The notes beneath the pieces are model-generated. The model was given only the letters and a program-made list of their open reading frames with translations. It was not told the origin of the DNA and did no database searches. A stretch of DNA of 52,287 nt from Hyphomicrobiales bacterium (GTDB taxonomy: Bacteria > Pseudomonadota > Alphaproteobacteria > Rhizobiales > Rhizobiaceae), in assembly GCA_900468625.1 (NCBI GenBank), contig UBUL01000028.1, forward strand, positions 1 through 52,287. Reading direction: 5' to 3'. Positions 39,137 through 48,198 of this stretch are shown piece by piece (position 1 is the first letter of the stretch; every line of letters begins with the position of its first letter). Position numbers and translations under genes: made by a program.

Positions 39137-41278
39137 TCAGACGGATTGCTCGATCACAAGCACGCCGTAGCCTTGAAGGTCGCTCTGTCCCGATATCGTC
39201 CTGCCGGTCAGCAGATCGATCCCTGCAGGCAGATCGACGATTTTCGTTTCGTGCTCCGTATTGAGCACGAACAGCAACTTCCTGCCGTTGCCCTCGCGCA
39301 GCGACACCTCGACGCCGGCAGGCAGATCCTGCACGAGCGGCGCGGCAACGCCGTCGCTGGCGAGAATCTCCCCGATGCCCTCTGCGAGCGGCGCGGTAAG
39401 ATAGGTGCCGAGATAATAGACCCGACCCTTGCCATGCCGGCGGCGCGTCAGCATCGGCGTGCCTTCCAGGAAGCGGTCGGACCAGCGGCCGATGATCTCG
39501 GTGTCCGCGGTCGTTTCCAGCTTCTCGTAAAGGTGTCCAGCTTCCAGCTGACGATTGCCGATCGTATAGGCATATTTGCGTGAGGCCGAGGATGCCGGCG
39601 GACGCGGGGATGGCTGATGGCTGCCGATGCCGCCCTCACGGAAGCCGGTGAATAGTCCGTCGGCGCCCGGGGCGGAGACGGGGCCGAATTCGTAGACGCT
39701 TACGCCGGAAAGCTTGGAAAGTGCGGCACCCGGCGCCTGGGTGCGGATGATGTGGTTGTTGTCATCGCGGGTACTCGTCATTGCGGACAGGATGAGCGTG
39801 CCGCCATCAGCGACGAACTTCTCCACGGCTGCCGACCACTCTTCCTTCCACATGACCCAATGAGGAACATAGAGCGCCTTGACGCGCGACAGATCGTCTT
39901 CCGGATGGATGAAGCCGCAGGCAATGCCGGCCTGATAGCATGCACGGTGCAGATGGGCTGCATCCTGCATCGGGCTTGGCAGGCCGATCGCGTAGGTCTT
40001 GTAGGCTTCCTGATTGTCGAAATCCGCGCCGGCGATAGCAATATCCATGCGCACGGTGGTGCCGAGCAGCTTATCCTCGATCTTGCGGATGTCGGATGCG
40101 AATTGCATGGCTTCCTCGTAGCGGCGGCGTGGAACATCATCATGGTCGATAATGCCGTTCCAGTAGATCTCGGCGCCGAAATGCGCCGGCCGCCAACGGA
40201 AGAACATCAGTCCGTCAGCGCCGCGCGACACCGAGGTCATCGCCATGCGGCGCATCTCGCCGGGCTCCGGCACGGATGAAGAGAAGCCCGGCTGGCTGCC
40301 GAGGCCGGAGGCCTGTTCCGGAACGATGAAATTGCCGGAATAGGCGCGGCATTGGTCGAGGTGGAAAGCCTGCGTGATCGCATGACCGCCGCCGCGGCGC
40401 ATTTCGTCATAGAGGAACGGGTAGATGTCGAAGCCGATGAAATCGAGATCCTGGCCGAATTGGCCGCGAAAATCGATGTCGGCAAGGTTGCCGAGGTTAT
40501 GGAAGATGAACCATTCGGGATTGGTCGCCCTCAGGATGTCCACCTGATCGTGCTGGAAGAGAGCCGTCGCGAAGGCGAGGAAGCGGTGATAGTCCTGCAC
40601 ATGTCCGGGGCTGGAGAAGGACGGATTCAGCGGCTTCGGGAAGACGATCTGGTCGAAGGTCTGGTATGCCGTCGCCCAGAAGTCGCCGCCCCAGGCAAAG
40701 TTCACGGCTTCGATCGTGCCGTATTTGGCACGGCAGAACTTCTGGAATTCGATGAGCGCCGATGGCGAGTAGCTTTCGGAGGTGGTCGTGTTCAGCTCAT
40801 TGTCCGTCTGCCAGCCGATGACATCAGGATTGTCGCGGTAATGCTCGGCCATCGCGCGGGTAATGCGCTGGCTGTGCCGGCGCAGCACCGGGCTCGTCGT
40901 GTCGCAATGCTGGCGCGATCCATGGCTCGCCTCTCTGCCATTTGCGTCTACACGCAGGACTTCCGGGTACTTCGCCGTCAGCCAGCGCGGCGGTGTCGCG
41001 GTCGGCGTGCAGAGGATGGTCTTGATGCCGTGCTTTGCGAGGCCGGCAATCGCCTTGTCGAAGAGCGAGAAATCGAAGTGATCCTCATGCGGCTCCATGA
41101 TGTGCCAGGCGAATTCGGCCATGCGAACGGTGTTGAACCCGGCGGCCGCCATGCGTTCGGCATCGCGGTCCCAATAGCTTTCGTCGACATGTTCGGGATA
41201 ATGCGGCACGCCGACCATGAAGCCGTCGAGATTGAGCGTCCGCCAGACCGAGAGCGGCTTTCTTTCCAAAACTTTCAT
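39137..41278 (-). CDS. GH42 beta-galactosidase
   Basis: 713 residues. The TIM barrel starts GVPHYPEHVDESYWDRDAERMAAAGFNTVRMAEFAWHIMEP, diagnostic for GH42. Acid/base Glu161 is in WQTDNEL, and nucleophile Glu321 in IVPEQASG. A barrel, a trimerisation domain and a small C-terminal beta-domain follow. It hydrolyses terminal beta-galactosides with retention. No signal peptide is present, so it works in the cytosol on imported galactosides. It is the last gene of the sugar-importer operon 41296-45610, and the ROK repressor divergent from it probably senses the sugar. Confidence 0.95.
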   Translation of the reverse strand: MKVLERKPLSVWRTLNLDGFMVGVPHYPEHVDESYWDRDAERMAAAGFNTVRMAEFAWHIMEPHEDHFDFSLFDKAIAGLAKHGIKTILCTPTATPPRWLTAKYPEVLRVDANGREASHGSRQHCDTTSPVLRRHSQRITRAMAEHYRDNPDVIGWQTDNELNTTTSESYSPSALIEFQKFCRAKYGTIEAVNFAWGGDFWATAYQTFDQIVFPKPLNPSFSSPGHVQDYHRFLAFATALFQHDQVDILRATNPEWFIFHNLGNLADIDFRGQFGQDLDFIGFDIYPFLYDEMRRGGGHAITQAFHLDQCRAYSGNFIVPEQASGLGSQPGFSSSVPEPGEMRRMAMTSVSRGADGLMFFRWRPAHFGAEIYWNGIIDHDDVPRRRYEEAMQFASDIRKIEDKLLGTTVRMDIAIAGADFDNQEAYKTYAIGLPSPMQDAAHLHRACYQAGIACGFIHPEDDLSRVKALYVPHWVMWKEEWSAAVEKFVADGGTLILSAMTSTRDDNNHIIRTQAPGAALSKLSGVSVYEFGPVSAPGADGLFTGFREGGIGSHQPSPRPPASSASRKYAYTIGNRQLEAGHLYEKLETTADTEIIGRWSDRFLEGTPMLTRRRHGKGRVYYLGTYLTAPLAEGIGEILASDGVAAPLVQDLPAGVEVSLREGNGRKLLFVLNTEHETKIVDLPAGIDLLTGRTISGQSDLQGYGVLVIEQSV

Positions 41279-41295
41279 GAGGTCACAAGCTTTCT

Positions 41296-42447
41296 TTACA
41301 GAGAGGCAATGATGGGCTTCGGACGGCTGAGGGTTCTGCCATCGGGACCGAAGAGGTAGAGCGAGGATGTCGAGGCGGACAGCTTGACCTGCTCGCCGGC
41401 CGAAAAGCCGGTAGCGTTGCCGAGCTGAACGGTGAAATTGCGCGTGCCGCTTTCCGAGCCGACCGTAGCAAGCGGACCGGCGTCGACGTAGAGAATGGTT
41501 TCTCGGCCGAGCTGTTCGACGAGGCGGACCCTGCCGTCGAAGGAAATGGCAGCGTCCTCGCTGGAGGCGCCGATCTTCAGCGATTCCGGCCGTATACCCA
41601 GAGTGAGGTCTGCTTGTGCTTTGAGATCGCCGACATCGGCCAAGGGAACGAGGACCGTCGCACCGCCGCCTTCGAGCGCGACTTCAGCAATGCCGTCACG
41701 CAGCGAACTGAGCTTTGCATTGACGAAATTGATCCGCGGCGCGCCGAGAAAGCCGGCGACGAATTGGTTTGCCGGATTGTGATAGAGATGAAGCGGCGCG
41801 CCTTCCTGTTCGATGATGCCTTTGTTGAACACGACGATGCGGCTCGCCATCGTCATCGCCTCGACCTGATCGTGCGTCACATAGATCATCGTCGAGCCGA
41901 GCTGCTGATGCAGCGTCGAAAGCTCGACGCGCATCTGCGTGCGCAATGCGGCATCGAGATTGGAGAGCGGTTCGTCGAAGAGGAAGACCTCCGGCGAGCG
42001 GGTGATGGCGCGGCCGATCGCGACGCGCTGGCGCTGGCCGCCCGAAAGCTGCTTCGGGCGCTTGTCCAGCTGATCGGATATTCTGAGGATTTCGGCCGCC
42101 CGCTTGACGGCAGCGTCGATCTCGGTTTGCGGTCGCTTGGCCATCTTCAGGCCGAAGCCCATATTCTCGGCAACCGTCATGTGCGGATAAAGCGCATAGG
42201 ACTGGAAAACCATGGCAATGCCGCGATCGCCCGGTTCCTCGCGCGTCACGTTGCGGCCGTTGATCCAGATCTCGCCCGAGCTGATGGTCTCGAGCCCGGC
42301 GATCGTCTTCAGCGTGGTGGACTTGCCGCAGCCCGACGGGCCGACCATGACGATGAACTCGCCCTTGTCGACGGAGAGATTGACCGAACGCAGGGCATGG
42401 TAGCTGCCATAATGTTTGTCGATATCGATTAGCTGTACATGGCTCAT
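41296..42447 (-). CDS. Carbohydrate ABC transporter ATP-binding protein (MalK/UgpC-type)
   Basis: 383 residues. Walker A is GPSGCGKST (about 37-45), Q-loop VFQSYALYPHMTVAENM, signature LSGGQRQR, Walker B FLFDEPLSNLD and switch VTHDQ. The C-terminal TOBE/regulatory domain (about 240-383) is of MalK type, VNAKLSSLRDGI and IRPESLKIG. It energises the two permeases. It lies 17 bases upstream of the GH42 gene in the same operon. Confidence 0.95.
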   Translation of the reverse strand: MSHVQLIDIDKHYGSYHALRSVNLSVDKGEFIVMVGPSGCGKSTTLKTIAGLETISSGEIWINGRNVTREEPGDRGIAMVFQSYALYPHMTVAENMGFGLKMAKRPQTEIDAAVKRAAEILRISDQLDKRPKQLSGGQRQRVAIGRAITRSPEVFLFDEPLSNLDAALRTQMRVELSTLHQQLGSTMIYVTHDQVEAMTMASRIVVFNKGIIEQEGAPLHLYHNPANQFVAGFLGAPRINFVNAKLSSLRDGIAEVALEGGGATVLVPLADVGDLKAQADLTLGIRPESLKIGASSEDAAISFDGRVRLVEQLGRETILYVDAGPLATVGSESGTRNFTVQLGNATGFSAGEQVKLSASTSSLYLFGPDGRTLSRPKPIIASL

Positions 42448-42486
42448 GAATGGTACTCCAAATCGTCACAAACGGGGCGGAACGCG

Positions 42487-43338
42487 TCAGCCCTTGACGG
42501 CGCCCATGGTCAGGCCCGCGATGAAATGTTTTTGCATCAGGAAGAACATCAGGACGGGCGGAACGGCGACGAACAAGGTTGCGGCCGCCACGATGTTCCA
42601 GGCGGACGTCCATTCGCCTCTGAGATTGTTCAGGCCCGCCGTCACCGGTTTGACGACGTCGCTCTGCGTCAGCACGATCGCCCAGAAATAATCGTTCCAG
42701 ACGAAGGTGAAGATCAGGATCGCAAGCGCTGCAAGGGCAGGCCGCATCAGCGGTAAGACGACATGGCGCATCGTCTGCCAGGGGGAGGCGCCTTCCGCGC
42801 GTGCCGCCTGAAACAATTCGTCGGGCAGGGCCGCGATGAAATTGCGCATGAACAGGGTCGCAAAGCCGGTCTGGAAGGCGACATGGAAGATGATCAGCGC
42901 GAGATAGGTGTCGTAGAGGCCAAATCTGACCATGAGGTCGCGCACCGGGATCATCATGATCTGCGCCGGAAGGAAGTTGCCGCCGACGAAAAGCGAGAAG
43001 AGCAGGGCGTTGCCGCGAAAATAATAACGGGCGAGCACATAGCCGGTCAGCGTCGAGAAAACGAGGACCAGCAGCACCGAAGGCAGGGTGATGATGAGGC
43101 TGTTGATGAAATAGCCCCACATATTGGTCTGCTGGAAGACTGACTGGAAGTTCTCGATGAGATTGAAATGCTCGGGCCAGGTCCAGTATTTGCCGGCCAT
43201 GATCTCATCGGCCGTCTTGGATGCTGTCAGCATGACGGCGAAGAGCGGCAGCAGCCAGAGTATGAGGATCAGGCCGACGAAACCGGCATAAAGGCCGCGG
43301 AGTGCCGGCTTTTCTTCGGGAATGGGGCGAGGATACAT
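42487..43338 (-). CDS. Carbohydrate ABC transporter permease (MalG-type)
   Basis: 283 residues, about six transmembrane helices. The N-terminal part contains LILILWLLPLFAVMLTASKTADEI, and the EAA loop is EGASPWQTMRHVVLPLMRPAL, the docking site for the ATPase. It starts where the upstream permease stops (TGATG overlap at 43338), so the pair is translationally coupled. It belongs to CUT1-type sugar importers. Confidence 0.94.
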   Translation of the reverse strand: MYPRPIPEEKPALRGLYAGFVGLILILWLLPLFAVMLTASKTADEIMAGKYWTWPEHFNLIENFQSVFQQTNMWGYFINSLIITLPSVLLVLVFSTLTGYVLARYYFRGNALLFSLFVGGNFLPAQIMMIPVRDLMVRFGLYDTYLALIIFHVAFQTGFATLFMRNFIAALPDELFQAARAEGASPWQTMRHVVLPLMRPALAALAILIFTFVWNDYFWAIVLTQSDVVKPVTAGLNNLRGEWTSAWNIVAAATLFVAVPPVLMFFLMQKHFIAGLTMGAVKG

Positions 43339-44213
43339 CAGCGTGTCTCCCGTTCCATGCGCACCATGACGCGCAGATACCAGGTGATGAAAACGATCAT
43401 GATTGCAAACAGGACGGTAGCGATCGCCGCGCCGTAGCCGAAACGGTAGGAGAAGATTGACTGCTCGTACATCTGGTAGGCCAGGACCTCGGACGAGCCG
43501 AACGGGCCGCCCGAGGTCATGACCGCGATCATGTCGAAGGATCGCAATGCGCCGACGACCGTGACGGCAAGGGCGATGAAACCCACTTCGCGCAATTGCG
43601 GCAGAACGACGTGCCAGAGCATGCTCCAGCCGCGGGCGCCATCGACACGTCCGGCTCCGATGATATCGGAGCTCAGATTGTTGAGGCCCGCGAGAAAGAG
43701 CACCATGCAGAAGGCGATCTGAGGCCAGAGCGCGGCGGCAACCACGGCGAAGGTGACGAAATGTTCGTCGGCGAGCAAGGCCGGAGCCGTCGCCCCGAAG
43801 AGGCTGAAGATCAGCGCAAGAAGCCCGTAATTCGGATCATAGACCCAGCCGAACACGACGCCGACCGTCACGGTCGCAAGTACCAGCGGAATGAAGAAGA
43901 GCGACTTCAAGATCCGCATGCCGGCGATCTGCTGGTTGACGAGCAGCGCCAGCGCCAGTCCGAGCGGCGGCGCCGCCATGAACATCACAAGCCATATGAG
44001 ATTGTTCTTCAGCGAGACGTAGAACTGGGGGTCGGACAGAAGTTCGGAATAGTTCGCCAGTCCGACCCAGGTCTTCTGGCCGACGCCGTCCCAATCGAAG
44101 AACGATATCCAGACCGATTCTACCGAGGAAGCGATGATGATCGTCCCGAACAGGATGCATCCCGGCACAATGAAGAGGACGGGCGTCAGCCAGTTCCTGT
44201 GCTTTTTCCACAT
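43338..44213 (-). CDS. Carbohydrate ABC transporter permease (MalF-type)
   Basis: 291 residues, about six transmembrane helices. It starts MWKKHRNWLTPVLFIVPGCILFG and has an EAA loop near VDGARGWSMLWHVVLPQLREVG. SSEVLAYQMYEQSIFSYRFGYGAA is typical of CUT1 MalF-like proteins. The binding-protein gene upstream is separated by 119 bases that hold two hairpins. Confidence 0.94.
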   Translation of the reverse strand: MWKKHRNWLTPVLFIVPGCILFGTIIIASSVESVWISFFDWDGVGQKTWVGLANYSELLSDPQFYVSLKNNLIWLVMFMAAPPLGLALALLVNQQIAGMRILKSLFFIPLVLATVTVGVVFGWVYDPNYGLLALIFSLFGATAPALLADEHFVTFAVVAAALWPQIAFCMVLFLAGLNNLSSDIIGAGRVDGARGWSMLWHVVLPQLREVGFIALAVTVVGALRSFDMIAVMTSGGPFGSSEVLAYQMYEQSIFSYRFGYGAAIATVLFAIMIVFITWYLRVMVRMERETR

Positions 44214-44240
44214 GGCTCAGACTTCTTGGTTCGATAATTC

Positions 44241-44318
44241 AAGGCGCCTCGACAGGCGCGCCTTTCGAAGGTGGCGCGGCGGGAGCGACGGGCCGCAAGA
44301 CCCGTTGCCCGCCGCGCC
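44241..44318 (-). terminator. Two hairpins between binding-protein and permease genes
   Basis: AAGGCGC (44241-44247) pairs with GCGCCTT (44258-44264). GGCGCGGCGGG (44273-44283) pairs with CCCGCCGCGCC (44308-44318), with an inner GACGGG/CCCGTT extension. No T-run follows. In many sugar ABC operons such a structure lets the binding-protein mRNA be more abundant than the permease mRNA by partial termination or protection from decay; that role here is inferred from position. Confidence 0.6.
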
Positions 44319-44332
44319 CTGGTCCGGGAGGA

Positions 44333-45610
44333 CTATTTGAAAATGCGCGCGCGGGTCTTTTCGAGACGCGCCAGGATCTGATCGCGCCGCTCGGGCTTGA
44401 CCGTGAATTCCTGGAAGCCCTTCATGCCGTCCTGCGCCATGTCCGGATCGGTGTCGCGGTCATAATATTGCGAGGTTCCCTTCACGCCCTTAAGCGATTC
44501 CACGGCGATATTGACCAAGGGGTCCTTGCTCGGCGGGCAATCGTTGCGTGGCGGGATCGTGCCTTCGGCTTCAAGGAAGGCGCCGAGATTTTCCGGCTGG
44601 TAGAAGTAGGCCAGAAAATCGCGCGCGCCTTGCCGGTTCTTCGCCTTGGCGGGGATATGCACAGAGTTGACCGAGAAATCCTCATAGCGTTCGACGCCTG
44701 GGACGATTTCCGGAAAGGGAGCGAAGCCGATCTGGCCTTCGTCGCCCGCCGGGAAGGCCGACTTGATGAAGCCTCCAAGGTCCATCATCGCCGCCTTCTT
44801 CTGTGCGAGAGCCGCGCCTGCCTGCTCCCAGCCGAAGGACGGACCGCTTGCGGAGAAGAAATTGGCCTTGATGAGTTCTTCCCACTTGTCGAAGACCGGC
44901 TTCAGCATAGAGTCGGTATAGGGGACCTTGCCCTCCATCAGCGCCAAGTGCTTTTCGAGACCGTTGATACGCAGGTTCATGTGGTCGAACCACCCGCCGG
45001 TCGGCCACAGCTCCTTCGTCCCCATGCTGATCGGCGTCATGCCGGCGGACTTTGCGGCCTCGCCGAATTTCAGGAAGTCGTCCCAGTTCTTCGGCGCCGT
45101 CCAGCCCTTCTCGGCGAAAACGTCCTTGCGATAGAAAAGGCCCCAGAGAATGCCGCCGAGCGGCAGGCCATATTGCTTGCCGTTGACGGTGACGGCGGTC
45201 ATGGTGGCGCCCAGCTTGTTGCCGTAGCCTTCCTTTACGAACAGGTCGGAAATGTCGTCGAACAGTCCGCGATCGACGAAGGCCTTCATTCGGTTGCCGG
45301 AGAACCAGAAGCAGATATCAGGAGCGCCGACGACGAGGTAGCTGCGGATCGCCGTCTTATGGGCCTCGTGATCCATATTGTTGATGGTGACTTTTGTCCC
45401 CGTCTGCTTGGTAAAATCTGCGGCAATGCGCTCAAGGACGGCCCGCTGGCCGGCATTGCCGATATCCGAAATGATCGTCACTTCGCCGCCATTGGCAATC
45501 GCCGGGCGATAGAGCGCCGTGGCCGCCAGGGCAGCGCCCGTGCCGACTATGAATTGGCGCCGAGACGCCTTGATTGCATTGATGAGTGAAAGTTCGTTCT
45601 TCGATGCCAT
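44333..45610 (-). CDS. Carbohydrate ABC transporter solute-binding protein, Tat signal
   Basis: 425 residues. The N terminus ASRRQFIVGTGAALAATA has the twin-Arg SRRQF Tat motif, so export is likely folded through Tat. The body is a CUT1 family 1 binding protein, with INNMDHEAHKTAIRSYLVVGAPDICFWFSGNRM and GKQYGLPLGGILWGLFYRKDVFAEKGW. GAGGAAATAG precedes the ATG. It is the first gene of the galactoside importer operon, transcribed divergently from the ROK gene. Confidence 0.94.
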   Translation of the reverse strand: MASKNELSLINAIKASRRQFIVGTGAALAATALYRPAIANGGEVTIISDIGNAGQRAVLERIAADFTKQTGTKVTINNMDHEAHKTAIRSYLVVGAPDICFWFSGNRMKAFVDRGLFDDISDLFVKEGYGNKLGATMTAVTVNGKQYGLPLGGILWGLFYRKDVFAEKGWTAPKNWDDFLKFGEAAKSAGMTPISMGTKELWPTGGWFDHMNLRINGLEKHLALMEGKVPYTDSMLKPVFDKWEELIKANFFSASGPSFGWEQAGAALAQKKAAMMDLGGFIKSAFPAGDEGQIGFAPFPEIVPGVERYEDFSVNSVHIPAKAKNRQGARDFLAYFYQPENLGAFLEAEGTIPPRNDCPPSKDPLVNIAVESLKGVKGTSQYYDRDTDPDMAQDGMKGFQEFTVKPERRDQILARLEKTRARIFK

Positions 45611-45781
45611 CTATTTCCTCCCGAGGCACATCAAATCCAGGCCCGTCCACAGATGCAGACAGCCGCCAACCTTCAGAATTTACGCAATAAACCGGCATTT
45701 CCGCTTGCGCTGATGCGAGCGGATATTCCTCCATTGCCATGCGCTATTGCATACCGTATCTTCCGGGAAGCGACAATAGTT

Positions 45782-45798
45782 AATTTACAAAATAAATT
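45782..45798. promoter_or_regulatory. Palindromic ROK operator candidate
   Basis: AATTTA (45782-45787), five bases, TAAATT (45793-45798): a perfect 6-5-6 inverted repeat with one further matching pair outside a mismatch. It lies just before the ribosome-binding site AAGGA of the ROK gene (GTG at 45811), in the 200-base divergent region, where ROK-family repressors (Mlc/NagC-like) bind AT-rich palindromes. Confidence 0.65.
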
Positions 45799-45810
45799 TA
45801 AAGGAACCCT

Positions 45811-46956
45811 GTGCGCGGCAACCCTAGTACCTCGAGAGCCCTCAACCGAAGGCTCATCCTCAACCTGCTGCGAAACCGCGGGCCGATGCCGCGCGCCGAG
45901 ATTGCGACCGTTACCGGCCTCAGTCCTGCGGCCGTTACCTTCGTGGTCACGGAACTGATCGAGGAGGGGCTGGTCGTCGAAGGAAAGGCACAGACCGGCG
46001 CGGCGGGACGCCGGCCGGTGCCGGTGGATATCAACTATGGCGGCCATCTGGCCGTTGGGTTCAAGCTCCGCCACGACAGCATCGATTGCGTCCTGACCGA
46101 TCTTGCAACAACGCCGATTGCTTCTTTCGATATGCCGGTGCCGGACACGCGGCCGGAAACCATGGTCGAGGCCATTGCCGCGGCGATCCCGAAACTTTTG
46201 GCCGATGCGGATCGCACCGGCTCGCCGGTGATGGGCGTCGGCGTTTCGATCCCCGGAGAGGTGGATGCGGTCAAGGGCATCTGCGTCCAGAGCCCCCGCT
46301 TTGGCTGGCGCAAACTTGCTTTTCCCGAATTGCTGCGCGAGCGGGTCCATATCCCGGTCTGGATCGATGACGACATCAGCGCCTTTACCGTTGCGCAGCG
46401 GCTCTTCGGAGCCGGCCGCAACTACAGCAATTTCGCGACCATCGCAGTCGGCACCGGGGTCGGGTCGTCGCTGGTCATGGGCGGCGAAATCTATCACGGA
46501 AGCCATGGCCTTGCCGGAAAGCTCGGCCACATCATCACGGTTCCCGGCGGCCGGCTTTGCGAATGCGGACGAAGGGGCTGCCTTCAGGCCCATGCGGCAG
46601 AGGCCGCGATGGTCGATGAATGGAGCCGGCGCCGGGGAGCAAAGGCAACGCGCGACGAATATGCCGCCGCGATCGAGGCCGGCGACGCGGAGGCTCTCGA
46701 AATCATGGCGCAGGCGGGAGAGCTGATCGGGCGCCACCTGGCGGATCTCGTCAATCTGTTCGATCCGGAGGTGCTCATTGCCGGCGGCGAAGCCATGCAG
46801 TTTGGCGAGGCGATTCTCGAGCCGATCCGCCGTTCGATGGCAAAATATGTTTTTCTGAATATGCCCGAATTGCTTCCCGATTGGGTGCCGGGCTCCTGGG
46901 CTCGGGGTGCCGCCGCTCTGGCGACCCAGCATTTCTTTGATCTCGATGTCGAATGA
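45811..46956 (+). CDS. ROK-family transcriptional repressor
   Basis: 381 residues from GTG 45811; AAGGA lies just upstream. The N-terminal winged HTH (about 10-55) reads LILNLLRNRGPMPRAEIATVTGLSPAAVTFVVTELIEEGLVVEG. The ROK domain follows with IAVGTGVGSSLVMGG and the zinc-binding signature CECGRRGCLQAHA near 250, including the expected Cys residues. ROK repressors release DNA on binding a sugar. Divergent placement and the palindrome at 45782 make it the probable repressor of the operon 39137-45610 and of itself. Confidence 0.94.
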   Translation: MRGNPSTSRALNRRLILNLLRNRGPMPRAEIATVTGLSPAAVTFVVTELIEEGLVVEGKAQTGAAGRRPVPVDINYGGHLAVGFKLRHDSIDCVLTDLATTPIASFDMPVPDTRPETMVEAIAAAIPKLLADADRTGSPVMGVGVSIPGEVDAVKGICVQSPRFGWRKLAFPELLRERVHIPVWIDDDISAFTVAQRLFGAGRNYSNFATIAVGTGVGSSLVMGGEIYHGSHGLAGKLGHIITVPGGRLCECGRRGCLQAHAAEAAMVDEWSRRRGAKATRDEYAAAIEAGDAEALEIMAQAGELIGRHLADLVNLFDPEVLIAGGEAMQFGEAILEPIRRSMAKYVFLNMPELLPDWVPGSWARGAAALATQHFFDLDVE

Positions 46957-47692
46957 CGAGGTCCGTGCCAATTGCAGATGAACAGGCATGTCCGCTTCGG
47001 CAAATTCTGCCATTGAGGCTATGATTTTTCGCAGGAGCACGGCGAACATTTCTTTCCCAGCCCCGACGCGAAGCGATTCGGGGATGTAGCGAGAAGTTCG
47101 ATCGAAATTCCGCAAAGCGTTTCGCCATCGAAGGAAAAATTGCCGGGGCGATTGCAGCAGATCCCGGCCTGTCCGGTAAACCATGCCCCTTCCGTAAACG
47201 TTACCGCTCTCGGACTGGTTGCAATTCCGCCGCGGAATAAAACGCGGTCTCAAGCGTTATCGACCGGCCGACGGACAGTTTGCGGCGGCTGCCGGCCTGA
47301 CGGCTGCTCAACCATTTTTTCGATCGAGATAGGGAACTGCGTCAGCGGGCCGTCATGGCGGCCATTTCCCGGGCAATCACGCCGACCTCGGCGACTGCGG
47401 TTTCTGCCGCTGGGTAACCTTAAGACTTCAGTGTTCATGTATTGACCGCATTGCTTTGCTTTCCGAGTACTCTGCGCGGCAGAATAGTTTTCATTTCTTC
47501 TGGTATCGTCAGCTGAAGACTCTGTGAGATGCCGAATGATATGCGCTCAGCGGCCGTGATCAAAACCGGATTGATTGCAGCAACGCAATCGTGCGATCGG
47601 GGAAAGGTCCGTGAAAGCTCTACGCGTCCTTTCGGATTTATTTTACATTAGGAATGTGATAGCTCGGCTATAGTAGTCCTGCGAGAGTGATA
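46957..47692. other. Long intergenic stretch, no supported gene
   Basis: 736 bases after the ROK gene. Short open frames occur on both strands, but none has a good start plus family-like composition. A minus-strand run of about 25 codons ending near 47346 reads like a decayed protein tail (GYPAAETAVAEVGVIAREMAAMTAR), but a stop precedes it. I see no repeat or operator here. Confidence 0.45.
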
Positions 47693-47893
47693 ATGGTAGA
47701 ACTCAAATTTGATAAGCCACCTCTGGGAAACAGCGCTGACGACATTGCAAGTGAATGCCGACGTCAATTGCAGCCTATCGTCCATGAAATCGTTCGGGCT
47801 GCGGTCGCGGCCGGATGGGATCGAAAAGACGTGCTCTTGGCAATCGCGGACGTGGCATGGGATCTCTATGAAAAACACCGAGGCGATACCTAG
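47693..47893 (+). CDS. Hypothetical 66-residue protein
   Basis: 66 residues from ATG 47693, with GAGAG six bases upstream; a GTG two codons earlier is an alternative. It reads MVELKFDKPPLGNSADDIASECRRQLQPIVHEIVRAAVAAGWDRKDVLLAIADVAWDLYEKHRGDT, one or two amphipathic helices with a charged surface. There is no signal peptide. Composition and codon use resemble real rhizobial genes. Family not recognised. Confidence 0.6.
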   Translation: MVELKFDKPPLGNSADDIASECRRQLQPIVHEIVRAAVAAGWDRKDVLLAIADVAWDLYEKHRGDT

Positions 47894-48198
47894 CAGCCAT
47901 AGTGGCTGGCGATCGGTTTTTCCATCTATACGCGAATTGTGATATTTATCGTGAGCAACTATGCGTTGAAGCGGTCGGGATGTGTTTGTCCGAACCGGAA
48001 GTGTTCTGACCCACCGGCCCACCCATATGGGCGTCTCCCCTTCCCAAGTCGGTAATTTATATTATTTAATTTTGGGCTATAAGCAGACTTGTGGCGGTTT
48101 CGAACCCCGCAGGGTTGGGAAGCTGAGATCTTGAACCAAGTTGGGATCTGGTCTGCTGCTTGCATTTACAGGATTTCGTTCGGGCGGGGCGGTAACGG
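47894..48198. other. Intergenic stretch upstream of AraC gene
   Basis: 305 bases without a gene. It has a slight AT-rich tract near 48055-48075 and should include the AraC-gene promoter, but no clear consensus was seen. Confidence 0.4.

Noticed and set aside
45673..47253. Minus-strand open frame of about 526 codons opposite the ROK gene
   Set aside because: Shadow of the ROK repressor; no family motif in translation.
47346..47423. Minus-strand frame GYPAAETAVAEVGVIAREM
   Set aside because: Reads like the tail of a protein, but a stop precedes it and no start exists.
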